64,000 bases of DNA from Carex sylvatica (Eukaryota; Streptophyta; Magnoliopsida; Poales; Cyperaceae). Numbering within the stretch: the first letter of the stretch is position 1; each line of letters begins with the position of its first letter. The position numbers were made by a program, and so were the translations under genes. Below the pieces are notes generated by a model. The model had not been told where the DNA came from. It made no database searches and saw only the letters and a list, made by a program, of their open reading frames with translations. Below, piece by piece: positions 35,050 through 49,055 of the stretch. The DNA lies in contig CAXKVR010000158.1 in the NCBI GenBank assembly GCA_964058845.1, forward strand, positions 1 to 64,000, read 5' to 3'.

Positions 35050-38000
35050 ATGACGATGGAGAATGGGGAGGATTGTTGTGTAAAAGTAGCTGTGCATATT
35101 AGACCTCTAGTTCCCGATGAGAAATTACAAGGATGTAAAGATTGTGTTTGTGTTCCCCCGGGACAACCACAGGTTTTGTCTCTCTTTTGCTTCTTCTTTT
35201 TTTTCCTCTTGCTTTGATTAAGCTTCTTCCTTCAATTTTCGTTTATATTTTTCCTTGTTTGGATGATCTGTTGTTTAATGATTTGGGTGAAGGAAAGTTT
35301 TTTTTTTTTTTATTGTATATTGTTTTCTGGGGTACTTGATTTGGGCAAATTCAGGTCAATTGTGATGGCATTTCGATATTGCATGTTGTTGCTAAGGTGT
35401 GGATATTGTGCAATTTTTGTGCCAGCAATTTGCATGAGCAAAAGATAGTGGAAGTGAGAGGCTCTTTTGTTTTCCTTTTTTTTTTTTTCTTCTTACCGGC
35501 TGGTAATAAACTCAATTTTAGTTAAATTTGTGTGCTTATGTTAAATATTCTTTAGTTCACTCACTCTGATCATAAACATTTTTAATTTAAATTATAATTT
35601 GGTTCTGATTCAGAGATTATATTTTGTACCTACACCCACTTTTGTGTGGTCTTTTTTGGGGCAAAGCTATTTCAATTCCTTGGGAAATAAGGCCACATAA
35701 CACCATTTTGTTGTAATGCAATCATTTTTACCATGTACTTTACTGATATTGTTTCTTTATCTGAGCAACTTCTCCTTACTGTATTTTTCTATGAAATTTA
35801 AACAAATTGGGAGCGCCTTCTTACTGATTCTACCTGAAAAGTTGAATACTTTTTTTTTTGGTTCAGTTAATTATACCTTTTCCACTTTTGAAATCAACCT
35901 TCCTTCCCTGCATTCTGTTCATATCTCACAACGTTTCTTTTTTGAGAATATTGAGAAAATGGAATTTCTATAAAATATTGTAGAAATATAATTTTATCTA
36001 CTGAGCTTCCTTGTGCAATTTAAGTAAAATCTGTGTGCTTCTAAGAAACACTCTGTCACAAGGACTCGCATGAGCCACATTAGTCTATAGATTTGGCCAC
36101 TCGATTAGAAATCATTTAGATATCTTTATCTTAATCTTTAATTAATCCATCCACTACCTTCCAATCTGCCAACTATTTCTCCACTATTCTGCTTCCTTTT
36201 CATTTGCATCTTGTGTTCAATCAGCTTAATTTGCTAATTGCAGCAACTTATTTTCCCAATAATCTAGTTGCTATTATTTAATCTCCATGCCATCTATTGA
36301 TTTTGGGTTGCAAAGTGCTGTTATGGTAGCATTAATTGATAATAGAATGATAAGTTACCACATGAAAACATGCTGTTGCCTCCTTACCCACCCTCATGGC
36401 ATTATTGCTCCCCTTCTTGTGTATCTTTTATGCATTACTTAAAAGTACTGATATGATCACATATGGTCAGAGTGGTTCCAACCAATAACCGGGTTTAAGC
36501 ATTTGGTTTCAATTAGCTATAGGGCCACTAAGCTGCTCAGGCCGAGGACTTGCATTATGAAATTTTTTTTTTTCAAAAAAAAAAAATGCTCTTTGTGCAA
36601 AAATATTCTTATGTTATTGATAAACAGAAATGATGCTTATTATTTTAGATACAATGTGCAGGTACAAATTGGTACACACTCCTTCACATTTGATCATGTG
36701 TATGGCAGCACTGGTACACCATCCTCTGCCATGTTTGACGAATGTGTGGCCCCTCTTGTTGATGGTTTGTTTCAAGGGTACAATGCTACTGTTCTTGCAT
36801 ATGGTCAGGTAAACTATAAGTACTAAATTTTCTAATTCGACTTGACTTGGGCCGTTAAATTGAGACCCAACATTCAACCAAAGGTGAAAACAAAAAAAAT
36901 ACTGATTTGTCCAAGGAGGAGAAATCATTTCCTGACGCATTCATGAATTTTTTTACCTGTTTGTCTGATATGCATTTTCCTGATTTAGTTTTTCTGAACT
37001 TGTCTTTTTGAGCCTTAAATGAGGAAATATTATTCTTGGTAAAAACTCTGCAGACTGGATCAGGAAAAACATATACAATGGGAACTGCATGCCGAGAGGG
37101 GTCTCATGTTGGGCTGATCCAGCAGGTAATGAATGCCTTGTTCAACAAGATCGACAAGTTGAAGCACCAAGTCGATTTCCAATTACGAGTCTCATTCATT
37201 GAGGTACCAACTTAAAGGGTTTTGTTCTGTTACCGTGATCATTCTATATTTTGCATATATCAGTAAAAATCCCTATAATTCTATTTTCTGTTTTGTGAAG
37301 ATTTTGAAAGAAGAGGTGAGAGACTTGTTGGATCCAGCACTAGCAGTTGGAAAAATAGAGAATGGAAATGGGAACATGGCTAAGGCTGCAAATGTACCTG
37401 GTAAGCCTCCAGTTCAGATCCGCGAGGCATCTAATGGGGTAATAACTCTTTCTGGGTCAACTGAGATCCATGTTGCAAGTCAAAAGGAGATGGCGACTTG
37501 CTTGGACCAAGGTTCGTTTAATCGTGCAACTGGAAGTACAAACATGAACAATCAATCGAGGTTAGTGCCTTCATTTTCTTAATTTCAATTAAGGTAACAG
37601 ACAGCGTTTCTTTCTATCCTCCTGAGTTTTGTATACTCTTTTACTCTTGTGTTGGGACCTGGATAGTCGTTCGCATGCAATCTTCACTATCACATTGGAG
37701 CAGATGCGCAAGATGGATCCAATAGTAAGTTGTGAGGGAATTGGACTGGAGGAATTAAATGAGGATTACCTTTGTGCGAAGCTCCACTTGGTAGATCTTG
37801 CCGGCTCTGAACGTGCTAAGAGAACCGGATCTGATGGCCTCCGCTTCAAAGAAGGTAAATTCATGTTTATTCTTTCTTCCTATGTTTCTTGTTGGATAAA
37901 TTAGACAAATTGCCCCTGATATATCTGCATTTCCATTCTTGGTCCCTGAAATTTAAATTTTCCATTTTGATCCCTAAGCCAACTTTGTACCATTTTGTTG

Positions 38001-41000
38001 TGTATGTGGTAATTTTTCATTTAAAAAGATGGTCCGAGATTTTAATTCATGATTATATGCAATTATTGATTTTAGTCATTTCTACGTTAATAAAGAAATA
38101 TCATTCAGTGATAGATCTTGTTATATTTGTAAAAAATGGTCAGACCGAAATTATAAACACGGGAACACTAAGGGATCAAAATGGGGAGGTCACAATTAAT
38201 TTGAATAAAGAACTGGTGATACTTAAAAAATCTTTCATGTTATTAGCTCTTTTAACCCCTTTTGTGGGGATGATGCTGACAATACAATGCTTTGCATGCA
38301 TTCAGGGGTTCACATTAACAAAGGACTCCTGGCACTTGGAAATGTTATAAGTGCACTAGGAGATGAGAAAAAGAGGAAAGAAGGAGCTCACGTTCCTTAT
38401 CGGGATAGCAAACTCACTCGGCTTTTGCAGGTTTCATGAGGAAATTATTTCATTCGAGAGTTCACATTCCCTTTTTTATTTATTCAATAGTAATTCAAAT
38501 ATTATCTTATTGCAGGACTCGCTTGGAGGAAATAGCAGGACTGTCATGATAGGTAAGATAAGATACTTTTTGTAAATATTATTAATTTAGGACTGTCATG
38601 TCAAACGTACCTGATCTCTTGTTCTTCTTTACTTTTGTTGTGAAACAGCGTGTATCAGCCCAGCAGACATTAATGCAGAGGAGACACTGAACACATTAAA
38701 ATATGCCAATCGTGCTCGCAATATTCAAAATAAGCCTGTTGTAAGTACTCGCTCATTAGCATACAAAAAGACATCAGTTTTGATATTAGTTTTTGACTGT
38801 CTGTATTATGTAATTTCTGATGTTATTGCTTTGTTTTTTATCTTGAATTTTCACAGGTGAATAGAAATCCAATCTCTGATGAGATGCACAGGATGAGACA
38901 GCAAATTGACAACTTACAAGCAGAGCTGCTTTCGGCTCGAGGAGGAACCCGACATGATGAAATTCAAGTAAGGAAAATTTCACATAGTCGTTGAGCCCAC
39001 TGCATCTATCCATTTATGTACAAAATTTTATACCTAGCTGGTGGCAGTGGGTTTTTAGCTATACTACACAAACTTATGTGGTAATTCAAGCAAGCAGAAC
39101 TTAGCCAGTTTTAAAAGTTCTTCAGCTGTAATGAATATTCATTCATCAATGAGTTTTTCTACGCGAGTGATTAGATATATGTTTTTCATGTTCTTGATAA
39201 ATGACCTTCACAATTAATGCACTCCTTTGCATATAAGTTTAAATATCAGATAAAAATTCCTACCTTTTCCTTTGTTTATGTGTAGGTGCTCAAGGAAAAA
39301 ATATCATGGCTAGAGGCAACAAATGATGAACTATGTAGGGAACTATATGTGCATCGCAACCGGTCAGGCCAGGTTGACACTTTTGAAACAGAGATTCAGG
39401 TGCACCCTTTATTCTCACTGTCAAATTATTCCTTGGCCACCTTGTAGTTTTGTTATCATTACATTTTCCATAAGAAGTAACCTTTTCCAAAGAAAAAGCA
39501 ATGCGGTAATAAATTTTATTCCTCCATTCTTATAGAAAAATGGGACCTGCTTACCAAAAGCAGAAGGGCTCAAAAGGAGCCTATCAAGCACAGAATTGCT
39601 GGATGTTCAAATGGCTGACCCTCTAAGAGGTATTTCCTGCTTCAATTCATTTTTTCATTTTTCAGGATTCTATGTATAACCATTATTTAATTGTTTTCCT
39701 ATAATACATCATAGTGTTCTGTTTTTTGTTTTGTTTTTTCTTTCTTCAAAAGCACATCATAGAGTTAAACCTCCAAATCTCTTGTAAAAAAGACCCATGG
39801 GATTGCCAACAATAAGGTTGATTTTGTAAAAACTTGTTTAGTTCATTGGGCCTTCAGTTAACAAATACTAAAAAGGGCTTGTCTAAATAAATACATAGAA
39901 GCTTTCGTACATTTAATGTTTTTGTTAGCACTTCTTTAATTGGCTGAGTTTTTGACATCTTCCCAGCTTCACCAGAAAGTGGTAATAACAAGGAGATAGA
40001 AGAAGAGGTGGCAAAAGAGTGGGAGCACACTATGTTGCAAGATTCACTGGGCAAGGAGTTAAGTGAGCTAAACCGCCAACTCGAACAAAAAGAGGTATTG
40101 TTCTTTGTTTCCTGAAAAGCAAGCTTATATTTGTTAAAACAAAGGACGCTAAATAAAAATCCTTTTAAAACTTGACAGTCTGAGATGAAAATGTATGGAG
40201 GAATCGAAACGCTTGCACTCAAACAACATTTCGGGAAGAAACTCATGGAACTTGAAGAGGAAAAAAGAGCTGTTCAGGTTAGTTTCAGCTCAAACATTTT
40301 ATACTCATTTTCGGAAATTCTTGTCTCTCCTTGTTTCCTTTTTCCTTTTTCTTGTATCTAATTCTAAGAAGCTAAAACATTTCAGCAAGAAAGAGATAGG
40401 TTGTTGGCTGAAGTGGAGAGTCTTAATGCAGATGGTCCAGCAAACAAGTTGCGGGATATCCAGTTGCAGAAACTCAAGTCCCTTGAATCACAGGTGTCTC
40501 CATAGATCAAAATAGCTGATCTTCTTACTATAATAAAAGTTTCTCAAATTGACCTGAAGTGTTACTTCTACCAGATTCAAGATCTGAAAAAGAAACAGGA
40601 AAACCAAGTACAACTTTTGAAGGAGAAACAAAAAAGTGACGAGGCAGCCAAGAAATTACAAGAGGAGATTCAATTTATGAAGCAACAAAAGGTTCAATTG
40701 CAGCATAAAATTAAGCAGGAGGCTGAACAGTTCCGTCAGTGGAAGGCTTCTCGTGAAAAGGAACTTCTACAGGTAACCTATTTCCAAACAAAAGAAGGAA
40801 AAAAAGATTGATTAATAAATTGAAATGAAAATTTGATCATCCTTGGTTTATATTTTTAAACAGTTAAGGAAAGAAGGAAGGAGAAATGAATATGAGCGCC
40901 ATAAGCTTCAGGCACTGAACCAGCGACAAAAACTGGTAAGAGCTACCGGCTTCTACCTTACATATATTCTTGAGGCTCACTGAATTTGAATTCAAAGACT

Positions 41001-43398
41001 AATGAGGAACTGCAAAAATATATATATCATAACTCTTACAGGTGCTCCATAGGAAAACCGAGGAGGCAGCCATAGCGACCAAGAAACTAAAAGAGCTTCT
41101 AGAGGCCCGAAAATCATCTGCTAGAGAAAATTCAGGTTCCTGTCTTCTAATTTATTTATTTACTCTTGATCAAATAGATACAAGTAAAGTCTAAACTCGA
41201 AAGAAATCTTTTCACATAAGCAGGCATGTCTAATGGCAGCTCTCCAACAAGCCTGGTAATTTGCTCATTCTTTTTTTCTTTATATTTTTCTTATTGCTTT
41301 TTTGATCTCACCAGAGATCCTTGTCGACTATAATACCAGCATGTATTTATAGTTTCAGTAATTCTTGTTGTTAAATTTCAGATGAGCGAGAAAGCTTTGC
41401 AAAGATGGCTGGACCAGGAGCTTGAAGTAATGGTGCATGTCCATGAAGTCCGAAATGAATATGAGAAGCAAAGCCAATTGTCAGTATTTTACATTTTTCT
41501 TAATTATATAAGTAATTTTGCAGCGAATTGAACTATTATCTTCCCTTACAGTGAAAATAATTTCTAATTGGTAATCTATTAGTATTATCCTTTATGATGA
41601 AAATAAATTTTAAATAATCACGGGCACACATGGTAATTTATCAGCTTCATATAAAAATAAAGAGGTGCTGACTAAAATACACCTCTATTATTCCATTCTC
41701 TTTGTTCTAGTTTTTCTTTTTAAAAAAATATAGAGAATAAGAAGAAGAAAAGCCTCAGAAAAGTTCAAGCACGTCTATGTCCTTTTTTTCTATTAAATTT
41801 TACCCAACTGATTACAAAATTTTTTTTGGATACATGCTAAGAGAGGACCCGCTTTAATAGGATTTCTGTTTCACTTCTCCATGTTTCCTGCTTTAGCTCC
41901 TTTTTTTTCCTGACTATTTGCTTTATGTTCTCTTGGGGGTTGGATAGACGTGCTGCACTTGCTGAGGAGCTAGCAGTCTTGAAGCAGGAGGATGCGATTT
42001 CGGGTGCTGCTAGTCCGGGAAGGGGCAAGAATGGAAGTTCTAGGTAAATATCTGTTTAAAATTTTGCTTAGACACGAGAAATAAATTTTAAATTACCAAA
42101 TTATCCAAATCCTTCTCTTCGGTTAATCTGTTGTGCCAATCGTCATGTCATATGCTTTTGTGATGTGATATCACTTATGATTTGTTATCGACTAGCTGAT
42201 CAATCTTGTACAGGGTGCCCAACATGTCACCAAATGCAAGAATGGCGAGGATAGCATCTCTGGAGAGTATGGTGAGCATTTCATCAAATACACTGGTAGC
42301 AATGGCCTCTCAGTTGTCAGAGGCTGAGGAGAGGGAGCGCACCTTCTCTGGTCGCAGTCGCTGGAACCAACTGAGGTCCATGGCTGAGGCTAAAAACCTT
42401 CTCCAGTACGCATTCAATATTGCGGCTGATTCCAGGTTAGTTTCCTTACCTTGATCTTTCTTTTACTTCAGTATATTATAATCATACAAGCATGAACAGC
42501 AGGCTTAGTGCAGTGGCACAAGCCCTCGTCTCTCTTTCAAGAGGACGCATGTTCAATTATCAAGAGTAGCATCTAAAAGAAAATAAAATAATCATACAAA
42601 TGTGCCCTTTATTAAAAAATAAATAATAATAATCATACAAACGTGCTGTGTCTTATTGTGCTTGTGGGAATAGATGCCAGATAGCAGATAAGGACACAGA
42701 GATAAAGGAACTCAAGGAACAGCTGAATGAGCTTGTGGGAATTCTGAGGCACAGCGAAGGAAGGAGGAAAGAGATGGAAAAATACATAAAACAGAGGGAG
42801 CAAGCCTTTGCAGCAGCACTTGCCACACCCCCTCCTGTAAGTTTCTATTTCTGGAAAGTTTCACATTATTTTAAGAAAAATACCCCAAGATATGTAACTT
42901 AGCAGCTTGATTTACTGTGTAAATTTCAGGGCAATGTAAATGGTTCAGTCAAGCACTCTGCTGACGAAAGTGGCACACCACTATCTCCAGTTGCGGTACC
43001 TGCACAGAAACAGCTCAAGTACTCGGCAGGAATTGCAAATAGCCCGAGCAACAAGAATCACGCATTTAACAACCAAACTCTCAAGGTTTCCTTTGTTTAC
43101 AATCCTTGCATCCTTTGTGTTTATTTTGTATCAAGTTGTAACAAATAGTTTTTTTTTGCCCTTTTTTAATAACAAAAAGCAGATGGTACCCATTGCGCAA
43201 TTGCCAGTTGGAAAGAAGCTAGCGATGGCTGGCCAATCTGGAAAATTGTGGAGATGGAAAAGAAGCCACCACCAATGGTTGTTACAATTCAAATGGAAAT
43301 GGCAAAAACCCTGGAAGCTCTCTGAACTCATTCGCCACAGCGATGAAACAATCATGCGGGCCCGCCCTAGACCTCACTCTTTCCACAAGGTCGTATGA
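35050..43398 (+). CDS. KIN4A: Kinesin-4 motor KIN4A (FRA1 / BC12 type), complete, 24 coding exons
   Basis: Exons: 35050-35172, 36662-36808, 37054-37203, 37301-37560, 37667-37854, 38306-38430, 38516-38552, 38649-38740, 38857-38967, 39286-39399, 39536-39629, 39967-40094, 40179-40277, 40386-40493, 40575-40772, 40864-40935, 41042-41135, 41224-41255, 41382-41479, 41948-42043, 42214-42435, 42674-42836, 42930-43085, 43183-43398. All introns are GT-AG and the frame stays open: 3123 nt, 1040 residues (Arabidopsis FRA1 has about the same length). Motor domain is about residues 10-374: P-loop GQTGSGKT 89-96 split by intron 2, switch I NQSSRSH 224-230, switch II DLAGSE 270-275, KYANRARNI at its end. A long Glu/Lys/Gln-rich coiled coil follows, then the family-typical tail [20 protein letters not shown]. 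In this family the protein is a plus-end-directed motor on cortical microtubules, needed for ordered cell-wall deposition and fibre strength. The start at 35050 (MTMEN) is preferred; a second ATG lies two codons on. Intron 1 is 1.5 kb. No break is visible. Confidence 0.96.
37905..38205. mobile_element. Possible MITE in KIN4A intron 5
   Basis: CCATTTTGATCCCTAAG near 37960-37978 is mirrored by CTAAGGGATCAAAATGGGG near 38168-38187, and GGTCCCTGAAATTT precedes the left copy. This pattern is common in plant MITEs. Ends and duplication unresolved. The intron (37855-38305) is the third longest of the gene. Confidence 0.4.
42500..42570 (+). mobile_element. SINE-like tRNA-derived fragment in KIN4A intron 21
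   Basis: GGCTTAGTGCAGTGGCACAAG resembles a tRNA box A region, followed about 35 bp on by a degenerate box B (TGTTCAATTATC). It lies wholly inside the intron 42436-42673, in the sense orientation. Confidence 0.4.
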
Positions 43399-45139
43399 AG
43401 AAAGGAAATGCTTCCAAACCCCTGACTTTTTTTTCTTTTCAATTTTTGTTAACTCGGCCTTGATAATTGGGCTCTGTAAATGTTTATAATAGTGTAATGC
43501 GCTTTAGGTGTAAATTTTAAGCATCTACAGCTAAACATGCATATAGAGAAGAGAGCACAAGGCAACATTCTTTTGTGCATGAGCATGTTGAATTCAGATA
43601 TTACATCTCACCAATGAAAATACTAAACTGGTTTCGCCTCCAGCAAATGAACTCCCAGACGGATATCTGATGTGTGGAGGCAGTGCTATATATGTTTTGC
43701 CTATTTTATTTCTTACTTTGTTTTTTTATAAATATTGTAAGGAGGTTGATTGACATTTGTTTGGTTTGCTAGGGTTGCTTGCAATAATATATGTTTCATT
43801 TGTTGATGCTCTGAATGTGCAGATTTTTTGTTTGTGTAATAGTAATTGTATTGACAGCCTTACTGACTCTCAAAATTAAAATTAGCGTTGCTATAGGTCT
43901 CTTCATTTGTCGATTTTGTTTTTGCTAGTCTAATATATCTAGTTCGTTTATGCTCAAATTTGTTGCAAACAAATATAATTACCACGATTTTCTCTCTGTT
44001 TTTTTTTTCCTGAAGTTGTTCATCAGAGCATGCAAAATGTTTGGCACACAAGTCATGTTCGTCATAAGACATGATCTGTATTCTGTGCAAACTTTAGTTT
44101 GAAAAATCAAAATTTGCAGTTCAATATATTTTCTCAAATCTCCATTTGTGATATTTAAAAAATATCTTAGGTTGAACTGAATATATATCTGAGATTGATT
44201 AATCATTGTGATGCGTTTAGTCTTTTTCTTATTCTTTTTAATTATAATGAGGCGCTCTCTCTGTTATATCTGTTTTTGGATCCGAGAGAACAATTAAGCT
44301 AAAAGGCGTTATCTCTAGGCCATCTTAACCTTTTATTAATTTCTCATTAAATCTCTTAATTGGTGCACTCTGGACTCTCTTTGACCTTTGTATATGTATA
44401 TTTGCGCAACCCCTTCTCTATTTTCGCTCTATGTTGAATTAGAAAAATAAAAGGAGGAATATAAAGCCTTTCTTTGATTTATTCCCACGGAAAGTATCTT
44501 TAGTTTATTCTCCATTTTCATTTATTCCAATTAATTAAATTCTGATCGACTTTTGAATATTGCGGAGTTATCGTCAGTTGTTTCTATGGCGTGTCTAAAA
44601 AACAACAACACTATATTATCTTAGTTGCAGTTCCATCTTACATAACGAAAGAGAAATTGTTTAAAAAGATTGTCACGTATACAATCCGGATATTAACCTT
44701 TTAACTTAATTTATTTTTATTTTTATTTATTTCTTTAACTATCCGAATTATTTTGTAAATTTATTCCAACATAATCTACAATATTGTCACCTAATTAATC
44801 TGATTTGTCATTTTCGAAGTTGATATTTCATTTTTGTCACAATCAAATTACTTTCGCATCTCTTCCATCAATGGATCAAACGGGGCGAATTTTACATTTA
44901 AATCATCTCTTTTCAATTCTTGATTAGCATCACTTTCTTTGTCTCGAAAAATATAACCTTTTTTCCTTTCACGTGTCGTTTTTTTTACCTTTTTTATGAA
45001 TATATCCAATGTTTTGAAGGAGACGTGAGGAGATAGAACGTAATGCGAAAGGAAATGGAGAGATCGAGATGGATGGAGCCGATTTTTTCATTCATAATAT
45101 CAAAACCGAAATATGTTGAAATGTTACAGATAATAAGGA
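43399..45139. other. KIN4A 3' UTR and intergenic DNA
   Basis: The first few hundred bases are T-rich 3' UTR without a canonical AATAAA. The remainder is AT-rich. Open frames on the - strand (43860-44206) have no domain. Confidence 0.5.
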
Positions 45140-46140
45140 CGGAGGCAAAAATGCACTCTAATATACCCGAAATTTTTATTAATATTCAAAAAAATTAAAA
45201 AATTCTATCCACTTTTCAGTGGAATTGAAAATTATCTCACTGGTTTTATAATTTTTTTCCAGTGAGATTCTCACCGGTTTCGTGTGTGTTTTTTTTTTTT
45301 ACAAAACAGATTTTTTTTAATTTTTTTTTTATTGAAATATTAGAAATGTTTAATTTCTTTAAAAATAGATGGAATATAATATTATTTGATTTATTAGAAA
45401 GAATGTGACAAATAGCTCGGATCAATATTTTTTAGGCATAATTTTTTGCAGTTGTAAGAAAAATTAATATATTTCTTTATGTGTTATTGAAAAAAAAAAA
45501 ATTTTGAATTCTGAGTTATTGAATCCGGTTCAAAAGCTACTTCTAAATAAATACATAAAATATTGTCATTCATCTAGTATATTTAATTTATAAAAAAATG
45601 TATCTATTTTTGAAAAAAAAAAACTTTAAATTATATAATTATTGTTATTCAAAAAGAATTTTCAAAATAGATATAACTTTTTAGAAATTAAATGTACTAG
45701 AAAGATCACAATATTTTTTGTATTACCTAGAAGTAACTTTTAAACTGCGATCAATAACTCAAATTCATAGCATATTTATTTTTTTCCAATAGCACATAAA
45801 GAAATATATTAATATTTCTTACAGCCACTAAAATTCGGCCTAAAAAAGTTGATCCAAATTATTTGTCGCAATCTTTTTAATAAATCAAATTATATTATAT
45901 TTTATTTATTTTCAAAGAAATATATTAAACATTTATAATATTTTAATAAAAAAATAAATTAATTAAAAAATTCTTGTTTTGTTAAAAAAAAAAACGGTAA
46001 GAATCTCACCGGAATTTTTTTTATAAAACCAATGAGATTCTCACAGAAAAGAAATGCATTTTTTTAAATCTCGCTAAAAAGCGCGTAGAATTTGAATTTG
46101 AATTTTTTTTTTTTTTGGATATTAATAAAAATTTCGACTT
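45140..46140. mobile_element. Long palindrome B (about 1 kb fold-back element), relative of palindrome A
   Basis: The arms mirror around about 45640. Outer ends are CCCGAAATTTTTATTAATAT and, reverse-complemented, GTCGAAATTTTTATTAATAT. Inner arms share long stretches with 22515-23705 (for example TTATTAGAAAGA, GTAAGAAAAATTAATATATT, GAGTTATTGAATCCGG). The distal arm segments differ: here CACTGG and GAGATTCTCACCGG repeats replace the AAACCGG words of copy A. Non-coding. Confidence 0.7.
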
Positions 46141-46479
46141 ACCTTAATGATATTTATAATATTAGGAGGACTTCTAATTCAATCCATGGTTTCATTATGA
46201 GAGACTGCAAATTGAATTGGAGACTCTAGTATTTTTTGAATGCTTCAATTTTAATTTTAGTGTTGTTTTGATTTATTTTTTTATTTAAATGGTTTTAATA
46301 AAAATTTCGGTTTACATTGATTTTTTTTTTTTGAAGGTTTTTGTTGTTGAAATTTGAATGCTCAAACACTGAGCTCTGAGTGAAACTACGGTGTATTGAA
46401 AGTAATAGGCATTTAATGACTCTAAAAAAGACTACTAACTTTTAGTATATACAAATATATATTTAAGTTACCATATACT

Positions 46480-48230
46480 ACTCTGTCGGATTACAAGCGC
46501 ATAATCCTACCGTGTAGTAGTGTCGGATGTCGATCCACAGAGATAGATCTTAGTAGTTTAACAACAATAATATTAGTCTAAGTTCTTCGAATTTGTTTGG
46601 GTTGCGTGAATACTACTACTACTACTACTACTACTAATAATAATAATAATAATAAATGTACATGGTGAGTTTACAGTTTACTCTAGCAAAGTTATAGACG
46701 GAGATGCTAATTGCTGTAAACCAAGTTTAGGGAGCCTATAGGATTTTGGATGAATTCCTTCTAATTAACTCAATACAATATTTATGGTACTCATGTCTAC
46801 CCATATATGGCACTGTCACTATCGCATACGGCCTCGCCTACGGCCTTCTGTCACTACCGCATACGATATAGACCACCCCGTAGAGCAGAGCTGCATACCA
46901 GTACTATAATTTCCCACGGATTACTTGGTTTTGGTTCTATGCGTATTTGAAAGGTTCTCCGACTCTAAGGTCAGTTTGTGGGGGACAATTTTTTATTATA
47001 ACAGGATATAATATAATTAAATCACTCACACCAATTTAATTAATTATATTTTTTCTATTACTTGCTAAGTAATAACCCTAAATCCTATTCATCACAAGTA
47101 ATAAATAAATTTCTAATTATACGTCGATATGCTATCTAATCTATATCCTGCCAAGGGAGCCCACTGGGTTCGAACCCTAGTCTTTGAACCGCGGCCAGGC
47201 CTCGTTAGCCGAAGTGTTTATAGTACTTACATGTAGCCCCTTTCACACCGAGGTACAACGACTTATAACACTTATTGGTATGTGGAGGACACTGGACCAT
47301 CTGTAGACAGAACTATGTATGCAAGGACATATTTCAATAGCATTCTAACTATAACGAAATCTCAAATAGACATAAAAAAAAAATATTATAGTAAAGAACA
47401 ATTAGAATTCATTACATCCATCCTAAGAGATGAGAAGCTTAGCTACTCAAAGTCATGACAAAATAAAAGAAAGACATAACCTAGAACCTAGACACCTCTT
47501 CCTTAGAAGACTCCTTCTTCTTCCGCCTTGGACTTCGAGCGCCTCTTCTTCTCCACGACTCCAAATATTTCACGCAATATTTTGCTCCAAACTATGGACT
47601 TACACAACGAAAACATGCACACTAATTCCTATTACAAGATGAGTTTATATAGCCTAGCCTAGGAGTGAGAAGTCAAGAAGAACATGGAAATCATGGGAGA
47701 TCATGTGTGCCAAATATAGCATAAAATGCTATATTTGGAACGCTAAACTTAGACTTCAAGACGAGACAAGGCCTGCCACATCTGAAAATGCGTCCTTCTA
47801 GAAAGTTGTTGTCCAACGGCTGAGATTTAATCCAAACTAGACACTCCACAGATTCAATCCGTGTGCCCCTACGGCATAGGAATTTATGCCGCATGCGACA
47901 TACCCGAGACCGTAGGGCACTGTACTTAGCCGAATTTCAATGAATTTCGCCATATTGCATGTTGTGCTTTTCGTGGGAGATATTTGCATACTCCATGTGT
48001 TACTCTATTTTGACGCCTCCTTCAGAATTGGCAGAAAATATGACATTTTTGCTCCGTTTTCGGCCTAAATTCGCAACTTTATCTAAAATATGTCAAAATA
48101 GCTTAAAAACACGTTTGCGGTGAATAATTCGAAAAAATAAATACTTTGCATACGCTTTTCTATTATTTTATGTACTAAAAATACTAATTTTTGATATATA
48201 TATATATTTTGGTGTTATCAGCATTTAGTT
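46480..48230. other. Retrotransposon-like non-coding remnant
   Basis: Contains GGATGTCGATCCACAGAGAT, GCATACGGCCTCGCCTACGG and a box B-like GGGTTCGAACCC at about 47167, and closes with TTTTGGTGTTATCA near 48225. I associate this style of sequence with untranslated parts of plant LTR retroelements, but see no LTR pair, primer-binding site or coding domain. Function and class are unknown. Confidence 0.25.
46611..46655. repeat. Compound microsatellite (ACT)n(AAT)n
   Basis: About eight ACT triplets pass directly into about six AAT triplets. Confidence 0.9.
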
Positions 48231-49055
48231 CTCTTTAATATTTAGTTTTTTTTGGATAAGTCATAAGTACACCGGAAGTTTCGTGTACGCTTCTTTGAAT
48301 CTAAATAATGAATAACGTGTTGGTGCCGTCATATCGTTGTCGCATGCAGCATGCTTGTGAACCAACTCCAAATATTTTATGTTTACAATCGTTCAAGTTG
48401 ATTAGAAATTAAATTTGTAGTAGTCTCGTTTCTTCCTTAAAAAAAATTAATGCTAAATTTTTTTATTTAAAAAAATAAAACTAATTTGGCTCGTGAACTT
48501 ATTTACACAACAATGATCTCGAATTATGGAAAGATAAGGTAGTCCTTAAACTTATTTTTTTCTAAAGAATTTTAATACATAACTTATTTATGTAAGTTTG
48601 ACGACTGATTTTTTATTTTTGTTTGGAAATGCTTGGTAGAAACTACCGAGGACGACTGATTTTGTGAAAATAAAAAAAAATTAACTTTGTGTTTTTTTAA
48701 TAATTTAAGGATCAGTTTTAATTTTTATGGAAAATACAATAGTTAATTTTGGTTAAACGTGTCCATAAAGCGAATGCCTGACACTTGTCAGGTGCTCGTG
48801 CGAATTGATGTGCACTAATTTTGATGTGGCGAAGAAGATGAACTTTGTATTAATTTAAATTTGTACATAATTCATTATTGTTGACGCATTAAAACTTTAA
48901 ATATTGTTCGTAATTATCTTGAATTTTAATTTTTTTTTTACACTAAAAATTCTCAACGCCTTTTAAATTTAAGTGCATGAATTTCAATACACATGAAATA
49001 ATAACTCTTTACCAAATGTCAATGCATCCAAAAAAAATGAACCGGGTACAATTTT
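48231..49055. other. Intergenic DNA
   Basis: AT-rich. No gene or repeat pair recognised. Confidence 0.45.

Noticed and set aside
36503..36826. 107-codon open frame around KIN4A exon 2
   Set aside because: Its first half is intron 1; only 36662-36808 is exon.
42940..43398. 152-codon open frame at the KIN4A 3' end
   Set aside because: It reads exon 23 in the wrong frame and crosses intron 23; only the part from 43183 is the true last exon.
47140..47200. Possible tRNA or SINE at a GGGTTCGAACCC word
   Set aside because: No convincing box A at the right distance and no cloverleaf; the word is palindromic and may be chance.
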